NCBI GenBank assembly: GCA_037833965.1 | Contig: AP031355.1 | Coordinates: 16,517,501 to 16,581,500 of the forward strand | Direction of reading: 5' to 3' | DNA length: 64,000 bases | Source: Marchantia polymorpha subsp. ruderalis | Taxonomy: Eukaryota > Streptophyta > Marchantiopsida > Marchantiales > Marchantiaceae | In this document: piece by piece, positions 48,774-61,020 of the stretch | Layout of the letters: every line of letters starts with the position of its first letter | How positions within the stretch are numbered: position 1 is the stretch's first letter | The notes under the pieces: generated by a model | Database searches by the model: none | The model's input: the letters and a program-made list of their open reading frames with translations, nothing else | Told to the model about the DNA's origin: nothing | Made by a program: the position numbers and the translations under genes

Positions 48774-51485
48774 TTTCCTTAAACGACTTCTTGAACTCAT
48801 CAAGAAACATGAAGATGTAAGTTGGTGTACTCTTTGGTTGGTTTGAATGTTGAAAGGTGACGTAGAGTTATGGTATTCTTGCTTTTTTATTTGAGTTTTG
48901 GCAATGTAGCAAGACTTCTCAAGTTAAAGCTTGTATTAAACTTTCTTTCCTTTGACTTAGTCAACCATGGTGACAGCCTTGAACTGTAACACTAGGGTTT
49001 AGAGAGAAGCTCATTCAAAGATACAAACGTAAACTCTGAAGATGAGAAATACCAACAATGGTTCTTCTCTCCCTTATATAGCTCTCACTAACAAATACAA
49101 GGAGATAAGATCTTATCCCCACCATCCATCCCATTCCTAGTGGATGGATGACGTGGCAGATAACCCTAACAAGCTCACGGATCGTTGACGTGGCGCTTCA
49201 AACTAACACACTTAATCCTTACCTACAAGCACACGGATTGCTGACGTGACACTGTCAACTAACACATCCACTCTGTAACTACCAAGTGCGCGGATTGCTG
49301 ACGTGGCAGTTATGACTAGTGCACACTAAAGTATCTATATCAATATTTAGAGTAACCTCTACTTTAGTTCTAACTAACTAAAGATGGTTACATGAACTCG
49401 AGATGATCTTTCATAAACTACTTTTTGTTGAAGACAGTTGGTGGTTTTGCCAACCACGGCAATAATCTTAGACTTGGATGATCTTACTCAAACGACTTTT
49501 TGAACTCATCAAGAAAGATGAAGAAGACAATTAGTGATCTCTTAGGTTGGTTTGGATCTTCTAAAGTGACATAAAATTAACCTACAATTGCTTCTTCTGT
49601 TGAGTCTTGGCAATGTAGGCATCTTTCTCAAATTCAAACATGTCTTTTCATATTTCTCCTGCGGCTTTGTCTACCATGTCAACATGTCTTGGACTCTAGA
49701 TGATCTTACTTAAACATTTTTTGGAATTCATCAAGAAAGATGAAGAAGTTGGTTGGTGAACTCTTGGATTGAATTGGATCTTGTAAGCTGACATAAATTT
49801 ATTGTAATCTTGGTTCTTCTATTGAGCCTTAGCAATGTGACGAGCCATATTAAATTCAGATTTGTCTTTTCATTTCTCACCTTTGTCTTTGCCAACCACA
49901 ACGACATTCTTGGACTTAAAATGATATTCTTTAAACAATTTTTGAACTCATCAAGATAGATGAAGAAGTAAGTGTGGTGGCCTTGCCAACCACAATGACA
50001 TCCTTGACATAAGGATGATCTTCCTTAAACAATTTTTTGAACTTATCGTGAAAGATGAAGAAGTTAAATGGTGATTTTTTGGTTTGGTTTTGATCTTGTA
50101 AGCTGACATACACTTATAGTAATCTTGTTTCTTCTATTTGAGACTTGTCAATGAAGCAAGCCATCTCAACTTTAGAGATGTTCTTCTATTACTCTCCTTT
50201 CGCTTTCACAACCATGTCAACATCTTTGGCCTTGGTACGATCTTTCTTAGACGCTTTTCTGAAATCATTAGTAAAAATAGAAAAGTCAGTTGTTGACTTT
50301 GCCAACCACGGCAACAATCTTGATCTCTATATAATTTTCCTTAAACAACTTCTAGATTCATCAAAAAAATGAACAAGTCAGTTAGTGGCCTCTTTGATTG
50401 GTTCTGATCTTCTGAATTAACCTACATTTATCTAATATTGCTTCTTCTATTGAGACTTGAAACCTAAAGAGACTTTTCAATCTGAAAAATGTTTTTTCAT
50501 TTCTCTCCATTGGCTTTGCCAACCACAACGACATTCTTGGATTCTATATGTTCTTCCTTTAACGACTTCTTCAACTCATCAAGAAAGATATAGAAGTCAA
50601 TTGATGATCTCTTTAGTTTATCTAGATCTTGTAAGCTCACATAGGCTTATCGTATTCTTGCTTTTTCTATTGAACCTTGACAATATAAAGATTCTTTTCA
50701 AATTTAGACATGTCTTTTCATTTCTCTTCTTCGACTTTGCCAATCACGGCAACATCCTTGGCCTTGAAATGATATTTTTAAAACAACTCCATGAACTCAT
50801 CAGGAAAGATGAAGAAAGCAATTATTGACCTTGCCAACCACGGCGCCAATTTCAAACTCTGAATAATTTTCCCTAAACAATTTCTAAAATTCATCAAGAA
50901 AGATGAAGAAACATTTTGATGGCTTTTTTGAGTGATTTGGATCTGGTTAGCTAACATAGGTTTATTGTATTTACTGTTTCTTTTGTTGTGACTTGAGAAT
51001 GTAGAGAGATTTCTAAAATTCATATATGTCTTTTCATTTCTCTTCTTTGGCTTTGCCAACCATAGTGAATTCTTGAACTCATCAAGAATGATGAACAAAG
51101 CAGTTAGTGATCTTGCCAACCATGATGAGAACATTGGACTCGGATGATCTTCCTCAAACAACTGTTTAAACTCATCATGAAAGATGAAGGAAACAGTTAG
51201 TGATATCTTTGGTTCCTTTGGATCTTATAAGTTGTATTCTTTCTTCCTTTGTTGAGCCTTGGTAGGAAATTGTTCTAATTTTAGACATGTCTTTCTATTT
51301 CTCTACACCAACTTTGCCTATCATGGTGACATCCTTGACCTCGAGATGATCTTGCTTAAACAACTTCTTGAATCCATCAAGAAAGATGAAAAAGGCGGTT
51401 GGATACTGTAAGCTGATATATATTTATCACAGTCTTGTTTCTATTATTAAGCCTTGGCAATGTATATTGAGCCTTGACAATGTCT
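48770..51485 (-). pseudogene. Tandem array of about twelve decayed HMG-box units
   Basis: Minus-strand translation shows the same module again and again: a DPNQPKRSP-like start, FFIFLDEFKKLFKEDHP, KDVAVVGKAKEEK, then SxFEKxLYIAKAQ and KKQEYNKPMSAYKIQ. That is the plant HMGB-type HMG box, which bends DNA in chromatin. The helix-1 segment occurs at about 48795, 49505, 49730, 49948, 50045, 50265, 50355, 50577, 50797, 50895, 51075, 51170 and 51375. Full units are about 220 bp, others are shortened to about 95 bp and often follow a full one. Stops and frameshifts are in every unit; most carry TGA where the conserved Trp codon (EKWK) belongs. A solo LTR interrupts the array. Functional plant proteins have one or three HMG boxes, so this length is unusual. 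Confidence 0.85.
48985..49392 (-). mobile_element. Solo LTR in the HMG-box array, with 5-bp target duplication
   Basis: A 408-bp insertion that starts TGTAAC and ends GTTACA, flanked by TGAAC on both sides (48980-48984 and 49393-49397). The HMG-box sequence continues across the site when the insertion is ignored. A canonical TATA box on the minus strand (TATATAAGGG, 49071-49080) indicates minus orientation. Upstream of it in that sense lie four TGACGTG-type motifs (49149, 49186, 49242, 49299). No internal retrotransposon genes remain, as after recombination between the two LTRs. Confidence 0.85.
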
Positions 51486-54400
51486 ACGAAAACAAAAAAG
51501 TTATATTGAAATCTATAAAATGTGTATTGCGAGCTATGATTTGAACTCTTATATATAATGTGTATACCTAAATCTAATCATACATAGAGCTAAATTTAGA
51601 TCTCATTTTCAAAAAAATCAAACTAATTTGACTTAACATGAAACTTGAATTTATACTAACAGAAATATTGACATGCACATACACGACAACGTCAACACTG
51701 AAATACGTAGTTAGTCATTGACAAGGAATAAAAGAATTTTTTTTTTGGATAAAATAAAGCCTAAAATGTTCAAGCAAAACTTTGGCTAAATTCTCTGTAT
51801 AGTAAATATTATAACCTAAATCCTAACCAATAATAAACTGCCTAAGTTTAACAAACCTAACTTAATAATAACAAAGGTATTTTTATCAGTATAGCTTAGA
51901 TGTATGAATAAAATATTTTCAATATTTATTATGACTTTAAGATTCATTTTGTGACGTTGAATTACTATGCATGATTTTTTTTTGTTGAGTTCAAATTTTT
52001 GTGAAAATATGTCTAGTATATAGAAAAATAGAGTAAAAAATTTTCAAATATAATCATAGTGTAATGGAATTTTGAAAAATCACAGGAATAATCTTGCATG
52101 TTCATATTTGCAATTTGATTTGATAGAAAAAATTTATACCAACTGCATGAATATATTATTATCATGACAAGATTTTTGGTTTTTCAACCAAATACCTGCA
52201 ACATTAAAAAGTTTGTATCTCACGTTCAACCATATATATATGTATTTCAAATTCTAATAGAGTACACAAATACATTTTCAAAATAGAGTACACAAATATG
52301 TAATGTCTAAATTTTACATAAATTACACGTAAACAAAATATGTAATTGTGAAAATGCCTATTTTTAATCATATATTAATCTATTTATTGTAGACGTAGCA
52401 TTTCATAATCATTTAACTAGTAACACTCTCCTATATGTGAAGACACATGATTTCTTGAAAAATCTTTACTAATATATTCAAATCCATTTCCTTGATATTT
52501 AAATATTACATAGGTTTTTTCAATTACTTTTCCAACCTTTGTGGGTTTTCAATTTTCACAAGAATTTAAAATGTGTTGAAGTTATTGAGAGATTTTATTG
52601 ACTTCATATTGACTTGATATTGAAGTTAATTCACTTCATGCATAATATTTTCATTTCTATAGCTTCTTTCTTTACATAGTAAATGTACTCTTCTTGAAGA
52701 TTTTAAATCTATGTATCTTTAAAGTTTAGTACTTGGAATTTATCTTCCAAGCCCGTATTAGATTAAGTCATATTTTCCACGTTTTCAAAAAGAATTAGAA
52801 TTCTTCTTTTGTGTCAGCAATTACAAGCTAAGTACATTGTCAATTAGGAATTTATGGAAATGTTGCCAATTTATCCACACATGTTAATGAACCTGTTTGG
52901 AAATGCTATGGATGTTTTGAATAATTTTCATAATGTGGAATCTCAGCATGTTAACAATTTTCATCTCATGTATCTCCATGTGACTAAAAAATTACCATAA
53001 GTTGTTAACCAAGCTACCTTAAATTTTGATTTTCTTGAAAGGTGGTTGTGTTGTGTGAAGTCGTTGATGAAGTAGATAATATGTTAAGAGTAACTCATTT
53101 GACATGTTTAGATCTCATTCCAATCAAATGCCCGATGAATGATGAAGAGTTGGATCTTGTATGTGTTGTGATATACTCAACTATTGATCATTTCATATAT
53201 CTGAAATGTATTTCTACTTAACTAAATTTCATCTATAGCTAGTTTCACAAATAAAGACATATAAATCACCAAAAACCTATAGTATTGTAAGAATTTTTTC
53301 AACGAACATGTGGTCTAATCTAACGATGATACAAGGAATACTTAGTTTCAAAAGATAAAATAATTTAGATTCGTTTGGATTGGATTTTTTTATATTCAAA
53401 TTTGAAGAAGTGAGTTAAATTTTTATATAAGTTGATAGTGTGTCAACATGGAAGCTTGGAATTGAACCTAAATCAAATTCCGTATTCTTATATACAAATC
53501 TTGAAAGTAAAATTATTTTACGATGCACTTATTCCAATGAATGAAAAAAAAAATCAGGTATTTGAAGCTACAAAATTACTTGTCGACAAAAGATTTGTAC
53601 ATGGATTCCAATCCAATTTTACCTTTTTACCTCAAGAGTTTCTAGATCTTGTTTAGTGTATCAAAACGAATGAAGAATGAATATGAATATGTGAAAAGTC
53701 AGGAGACCCGAGTAAGAAGAGTAGTTCAAGTCCATCCATGTTCGTGTCATCCTGAACTCCTACCTTAAGAGTAGGTTTATGCAGAATTCTTCTAGACCGG
53801 TAAGAGAGCTTCTTTCGGCTTGGATCTGCTCTTTACAACGAAATCACTTTATCTCCAATCACAGCTTTGTGTTCCATTTTTCCAAAACCACAGTCAGGTT
53901 TTTAACCACGTTGCTTGTGCTCCAACCCAGGGCTTGGAAAGAACGATGGAACCTTACTGTTGCAGAAAGAGGTCCACAATCTCGAGTGAGAGTACAACAT
54001 TTCTAACAAGAAACGTCATTGGCCGCTGCGTGTCTCCAACACGCAGTAAACTCGTTTGCTTTCTGAGTTAATGTGTGGATGATGGACAGGAGCCAAGCTT
54101 CGACTTGAACGAGGAGTATAAATGGGAAGTAAAAGCCGGAGGCCTCAATACCTTGATGGCACCTGTGAGTCGACTCGTTGAGATCGAAAACTTCCAGTGA
54201 GCTGCAAAGGAAGCGACGTTCCCCTTCTCATTTCTCCCCGTCGAGAGGAATCCACAAGCGTTTCTTCGGATTCCTTTGCTTTCACATTCAGTAAACGAAA
54301 TTCAGAGTCCAGAACGAAGGCTGTTTGTCCCAACCTGGACCGATGCATCGGACAAATTCACAGCTATCTATCCGTTGTGAATTGTCTGATTTTCCTCGGA

Positions 54401-57400
54401 TGTAGTAGACATAATTGCAAACGGGGCCACTCCAAGAAGAACACTGACACTTCGAAATGGGCTTCAAAGCCGAATCGGTGGAGCTGGACATGCAATCCAA
54501 CAGAATGTTCCATTTCAGAAGAGCCACAGAGAGCTGCGCCTGCAGTCCCGATACAAAGAGACGGAGAATTAGAATCCAGACTCTCTAGAGACAAAATTAA
54601 GGTTAGTTACTCATAAAAACCGCGCTATCAGCAGATCCTTCGACCTCTATTAATAGAATCGCAGCGCGGATAATCCAACGTATCGATCCACGTCAAGGTA
54701 AACACGTGAACGCGAGAAGCAACGTAAAACCCTCACGTGAAACGTTGCATACGCTCGCAACACTGAAGCGTGGAGGGGGGACTCCGGACGTCGTCGTACC
54801 AGGAGCGTAGACTCGCAGCCATCCGTTACGCAGCGTACACTCGGAAGTACGAACTCGCAAAAGCGAAAACGGGTCGCGAGACCCCCCCTCTCCCTCGCGT
54901 CGTACATTAGCATATGTTGGCAGAATCGCATAAATCGCAGAGTACCACTTGGGCAGAATCGTCCACGCTTTGAGGACAGGGCCGCAGCAGCAGTAGCAGC
55001 AGGGCAGCAGAAGGGCTGCAGCCCTGTCCCGAGTCATGTGCCGGGACCGCATTCACGGAGTACCAGAAAGAATGTCAAACGCAGTTCGGGCGTGGTAAAG
55101 TGGGCTGTCGCTCGTGAACAAAGGTCAGAAGCCGTTGGGGAGTGACTGCGACCAGTCGGCCGCGGAGCTCGATTCTGAGACCAGGCGAGCGGATTCCCCT
55201 TCTTTTGTAGCGCAAGTGTTTGGTGCAGGCCACGAGAAATTACCGAAGTGGAGGTCTGAAACTTTGACTGCAGGAAGGCCGGAGCGGTGTTTGACGCAGA
55301 CAGGGAACGAGGAATTCACTGTACGAAAAAGCTCGGGTGCAGAGCGAGCCAGTGAGGTTGTGGACCGCATTACCGTTTCCTCGAAGTCTGTACCGACGAA
55401 TGCGCGTCGGGGTTGGGGTTAGGAGAACGCTTCTTTTACTCCAGCTGCCACTCCGTCTAACTGTACTTCGCCATCGTGAAAGAGCTCGTTCCAGTGGGCC
55501 AAACCTGCTTTTGCGTGCAGTCATCGTTATCTCGCAGTTGTTGGAAATAGGTGAACCGACGGGCACATGCTGAACCTTCCCTGCTGCATCCGCATCCGGA
55601 TCGCCCCGACAACATGCTCTCTCTGTCCGAGCCCCCAACGACAGACCGGAGATATCCTCGCAAATTCGGTCGGGTTCGCAGTTGCGTTTGGAATTGGGCT
55701 TCGAGGAAAGTGAGAGCGATTGAATCTTTATTTGAGAGCACAGGACAATAAATCAGCTTTGCGTTTTGCATGAGCAATTCGGAGGCGGAAATCGTGAGCT
55801 CCAGTAAAGTTTTCTGCGCTGCTCACAACTGTCCAGTGTACGTATGAAACTACGGTTCTCCTGCGAGTTGACCTGTAGATATAAGCTTGAGACTCCCGGT
55901 TTCACTCCGCTTCGACAGTTGACATCGTAGTACTGATTCCAGGATGCTGGTGCCGCGCTGCAGCTTAGATTCTGAAGGCAGCTAGCGATCCCAGGAGTCA
56001 CGGTCTGTCTGATGGTAAGAAGGCAGAGCATGATCCCCGTAAGGTGGAGGAGAACTGTGGGTTCGTACTAAGTTCACACTGCCACAGTCACAGCCATTGA
56101 AACTCAACCGGATCCACGGTGCAGATCCCAACTTCTGCGCACGCGCCATTGAGCCCAGGTACGAGGCAACCACTGGGAGACTCCATGCATCACACAGTGG
56201 GAACGACATGTATCCTAACATTGATAAACGGCTCGACTCACCACATTGAATTATCGTTTGATCATAAATTACGGGCACATAATTCCCCGGGTCAATCACC
56301 CTCACCTACTCCCAAAATTGGGCGACGTACCCGAGGACTCGGTTGTGCGCGCTACAGTCACTCTAGCCTTTACCGCGGTCAGCTAATCGTCGGTTCTTTT
56401 TATGCTCGTAATTCCACCTTCAGTAATTCTAGCTACTCTCGTAGTGCACAGGGTTCGAACGTTGCTGAGAACTCGAGATCTGACATTGCAAGAAATGGGA
56501 TCTGATCCAGTGACGAATAAAGGATGCGGAAGTCGAGGAGTCAGCGACGTGAGGGAATCTTGCCCTCCTGCTCAGTCCCGCAGTACTTTCCCCTTCTAAC
56601 TGTCGTCTGGAATCAAGTAATGTTGGTATCTCATGCAAGCGGACCTGGTAATCAGATCCGGTAATTGTTCTCGACGAAGCATTCCCAAATCCTCACATTC
56701 TCAAACGGATCTCAGTCTGGCGAAAGAGCACTGTTTTCAGAGCTAAAATGCAGGACTCCAATATTTTCTGTTCTGCTTTCACAGTACGTTTCCTCTCTTG
56801 CAAATTTTAAAGTTTTCGGCCGCTAACGAGCTTAGCATGCTAGTGCACTCCGCACGACTTGAGCCCAAGTAAAAAACTGCTTCATGGATCAATCAAAGTT
56901 CTTACACGAACTTTCCCCGCAGGAGAATATCGGGACCACTACCCCAGCTTCCCAGTAGTCAGGCGGATGCAAATGGCTAGAATACTAAAGCTTACGCTGA
57001 CAGAAAAATTGTTGCATCGACTGTAACGTAACGGCCTCGTACGTTTTGAGCTGCTGCTCTATACTGACTCTTACTTTCATGTTCTGAACAATATACTTTT
57101 GAGGTCCTTCAGGACATGGTGTCCGTGGAGTATATGAGCTTCAACTTAAAATCATTGTTTCTTAGAATTGCTCACGAAAAGTCCCGTTAGCAAACTTGAA
57201 GTTGTTGACGACAAAATGGATGCAAAATGTCTTCCGACGTTCACAGTCACAGCCGCAGATCCCGTGCTTGTTGGTGCTGGAATTCGCATCATCTTCATCG
57301 GATCACTCTGTCTACATTTTATTAAAAATGATGCAATTTTTTTTAAGACGATATTTGCCAGAGCTGTGACTAACGTGTACAATCTGGGCCTGTAATATTT

Positions 57401-57752
57401 TAGCTTTACATCAGCCAGGACAAATTCTGATTGGGCTCATCACTGTTGGACCTACGGAGATCCTCAACACTACCATGTCGATAACCAATATACCACCAAG
57501 ACAAAAGACAGACGTCGAAGACGAATCTCACTTCTTACTGGCATCAGATTGTGCTGCATAGTTTCTTAATCGTCAATTTCCACCTTCAGGCAGGCAACAC
57601 CTCCCTCACATCGGCAAGAAGATGAAACCTTTGACCGCTCTTCTAAGCGCTCAATACACCATACACCGGAACCAAATTCTGTCTCTATAACTTCTCAAGC
57701 TCTGCTTCTAAGGTTTTCTGCTCACAGATTAGGTGATGAGGATATCAGCACG
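51486..57752. other. Long stretch without a recognisable gene
   Basis: 51486-53700 is strongly AT-rich and shows nothing coding. 53700-57750 has normal composition with many overlapping frames of 60-140 codons, none with a recognised domain or convincing splice pattern. One in-frame patch near 54081-54160 (DDGQEPSFDLNEEYKWEVKA) looks exon-like but has a stop directly upstream and no partner exon. Confidence 0.5.
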
Positions 57753-58364
57753 ATGTACACACCAGTCCATTACAAAGTACATGAATCTCCCAACTGTTTT
57801 CAATTCTACGAAGCGATCCAGAGTCACTTTCGCGATCGCTTGAAGCTCAGGAGTGTAGACTACGTTGGCCTTAACTCGGCTAAACTCGACATGCAACAAT
57901 CAATCGACATTGATCACGTCGGCAAGATGCGAGGGGAGGGACATCTCCTCAAGGCCGTCGTCCCTAAGACGAGGAACGAGGTCGGGCCCACGGCCACTGA
58001 GCGCAGACAAGTTTCTGCGGCCCCAACGGTCGATTCCCCTTCCCCGGCCCCCGCCCGACCCGACCCGACCCGGCCCGGTCCAGGGCGGATCGGCTCAGTT
58101 CAAATTTTTCCGCCTCGGCCCATGCGACGAACGTTCCCCGCCATGAAGGAGAGGGATGGGAGATTTGATTTAGGGCCGTCAGATGAGGCGATGGCAGATG
58201 TCGGTCGTGTTTGCAGCCAATCACGCAGCGCGGCTCGGAAGACCGAGGACGGCGGGGGCCCACCTTTCGCGACGCCGGAAGGTGCTCGGCGCTCGCATCA
58301 TGTGCCTACGCAAGGGCTGGGCCGCAGGCCTCGTCCCTCCGCGCGTGGCTCGGCACCGTGCTAA
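57753..58364 (+). CDS. Hypothetical 203-codon open frame, GC-rich
   Basis: Starts at an ATG and is open for 203 codons. The first 60 or so residues look ordinary (HYKVHESPNCFQFYEAIQSH); the rest is Pro-, Arg- and Gly-rich because the DNA holds CCCGA repeats (about 58055-58085). No domain is recognised. It may be a chance frame in a GC-rich promoter-like region. Confidence 0.2.
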   Translation: MYTPVHYKVHESPNCFQFYEAIQSHFRDRLKLRSVDYVGLNSAKLDMQQSIDIDHVGKMRGEGHLLKAVVPKTRNEVGPTATERRQVSAAPTVDSPSPAPARPDPTRPGPGRIGSVQIFPPRPMRRTFPAMKERDGRFDLGPSDEAMADVGRVCSQSRSAARKTEDGGGPPFATPEGARRSHHVPTQGLGRRPRPSARGSAPC

Positions 58365-61020
58365 CCGAAGGCGGTCGTTCCGTTAACCCGACGCCAGAGG
58401 GCCAGATCCGCTTTTGCTGAGGTCTATTTAGCGGGGCCGCTGAGCCCCCACCCCCCTCCGCAACTGTATCGTCTTCCCGTTCGCCTCCTCGCCTCGCGAC
58501 GTGTTCGGTCCCGCCCCGAAACAGGCGACGCTGCTGCTAAGTTTGGGCACTCCGCTGGCCATGACTAGTGGAGCTCTGGCGCGGCTGTGCCACGTACAGC
58601 CCTCCCTATCTCATGGAGCTCTCTGCAGCCGAGGGATACCTCCGATAGTTTTGGAACGATGGGCATGACAGTTGCGGAACCATGTCCAGGGAAAAGACGT
58701 CCGAGGAAGTAACCTGCACATAACATCACACACATTTCTCGAGTTTCAAATGTATTCATGTGATCGAGGTCCATGTCGAATTATCTTCATAAGAGGTTGG
58801 GACTGGCACTGTCTCCCAAGAAAGGATTTTCTGATTTATTTTTCACGTGGAAATAGAGCGGAGAGCCGCATAAAATCTTCATTGTTTGGGATTCGATGCT
58901 CAGTACTTGAGATATCATGGGTTTGCAGTTCGATCGAGTCTGGGAAAGCGTTGAAGACAATGCTAGACATGTGACCTCCTTATGATGAGAAGACATGGAG
59001 CACAAGCACTCTCTCTTTTCTTTTTCGATGTCCTCGATATTGACGTTCGGACAGACCCTTCCTCTCGGCGCCTTGCCATAGACGAAGCGTTCGTCATTCC
59101 CAAGAGTCGCAAACGTCCAAACGACTACATCATCTGGCAGTGATTCTCTTCTCAACGAATCCCTGCTCAATTAGGACCCTTTTACCAGAGTCGAATGCAC
59201 ACCTCTGGCCGGGTGTACTTCTTTGTGTAATATTTCGTACCAATCTGAACTCAACAATCAAGTAAATATTGTACACGCTATGTCTCTGAATGCACATGTA
59301 TATAATTCGGAAGAGACCTTCTGCTTATGGTAGAGAACTTTGTTGACCCAGGATGGACGTCGTTGACCGAGCACGGAAGAAAAAAACCTCAAACAGGACA
59401 AAGCACTCCGGACGATGAATACGGTTCTCGATGTACGGTACCCACATTCTCCCTGAAAGAGTCGCAAGGAAAGCCGAGGGGTATAGTACAGTACAACATC
59501 TCTGGAGCGATAATACGGTGGGGACTTGGACAAAGCCACCTCCGCTTCCAGAGACCAGGCCGACGCCAAATTGGCGTCCGAGAAGATGCGGATCCTGCGG
59601 TTTTCTAGCGGAAGGACGGGAAAAGAGCCGTTGTTCTTAACGGACGCCCTCGGGGTGGGGGGCGGCGGCGGCGGCCCCTGTGAGAGACCGACGGAAGGAC
59701 CTGATGCGAATCCCTGCGTCCTTACCTCCCTCGTCCTCGTCCCTTACGGCCCGCGTCGCTGCCACTGATGGTGCTTCGGTTGCAGCGCGTCGCACTGTGA
59801 ACGTCGTCCGCCTCCTTCGTTGGCTCGCTCGCTCGCAACAGCAAACAAGCACGATCGCCCCTCGCCCGCCCCGCTGGCTGGCTGGCTGCCTGTACGGGCC
59901 TCCGGTCCACCTCAGCACGGGTTGCCAAGGGCTTTGAATCGCAGGGGGGGGGGGGGGGAGCTTGGACCGGGCTCTTGATTGATAGTGCCCGTTGCTCATG
60001 ATCAGCTGCGGCAGCAGAAGGCTCGCGCTTTGACTTTTCCAGGCAATATTTTCCCCGGAATTAGATTGTCGAGCGAGGCGAATTTGCTGGTGTCGGAAAT
60101 TCGGACGTCGCGATTCCATCCAATCCTTGCACTCGCGACGTCTACAGCTCTAGCAGTCGCACTCGCGCACAGTGGCTGCGCATCTGGCTCCTGCTCCTGC
60201 TCGCAGCGCTGTCTGTCTTCTTTCTTCGTGCCTGCGCTTGGACACAGGGAAATCGGAGGTGCTCGCGCGAGGGTCCTGCTTTTGAATATTCGGCCATGTG
60301 ATATCTCGGCCCCCGTGGGTTTACCTCTGGTGGATGGATGATGGTGCGCGAGTGAGAGAAGCGACATCCTGAGATAGTGGCAGTGGTGGATCAGGAGCAG
60401 CTCTGTAGCTACTGTACGTAGGAGAGATCATGCAGAGCACATCATTTTGTTTGTGCGCTCTGTGCCCGGGGATGTCGACGAGGTGCGACGCATAACATGA
60501 CGCGGGCAGTGGATTTCTTTCTCTGAGAGCGAGCGAGGGAGGCGAGAGATAGAGAGAGCGAGCGAGTTGTGGGCGGGGTGTATTGACCCTGCGATCACCG
60601 GCAGTGGTACCTTGGGACGAGCAGAGGTGCCTCACTCGCCCTCGGAACAGTTGTGTTCTGCCAAGAGGGAGGGGAGCTGCTGGTGATTTAGTAGTCGTTG
60701 TTGTTGATCATCACAAAAGTGCAGAGAAGCAGAGAATGGTTCTTCTTTTGCACTAAGAAATGCGGCTTTTATATGTCACAGGTGAGAGGGAAAGGTTGAC
60801 GACAGCCTCTCCACTCCTCTCGCCTTCACGCGCACTCGCCAGCCGTATCTGGCCTCGTCCGATTCCCGGACAGGTCATTTGGTTTCACGGAGGGAAATGT
60901 TGCTCTGCCGAGCTGCTCCTCCTTCCATCTTTGTGAGCTTGCACGAGAGGCCAGCGATGGGATCTAGACGCCAATTCTCGAACATGAAGTTGGCCTAGGG
61001 ACACATTTTGTTTGCGAGCA
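58365..61020. other. GC-rich region upstream of the coiled-coil gene
   Basis: Contains an uninterrupted run of 15 G at 59944-59958, GA-rich runs near 60540 (GAGAGATAGAGAGAGCGAGC) and many short frames. It is probably promoter and leader sequence of the gene starting at 61021, but no core element can be fixed with confidence. Confidence 0.4.

Noticed and set aside
54081-54165. Exon-like patch ending near a GTGAGT donor
   Set aside because: A stop lies directly upstream with no acceptor in between, and no neighbouring exon or homologue was found.
57168-57395. 75-codon plus-strand frame, with an overlapping antisense frame
   Set aside because: Both strands are open over the same bases, no domain is recognisable and no splice partners are evident.
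58055-58085. CCCGA-type short tandem repeat
   Set aside because: Only a few units; ordinary low-complexity sequence in a GC-rich region.
59944-59958. Run of 15 G
   Set aside because: Simple homopolymer; its length may be a sequencing artefact and no G-quadruplex spacing is needed to explain it.
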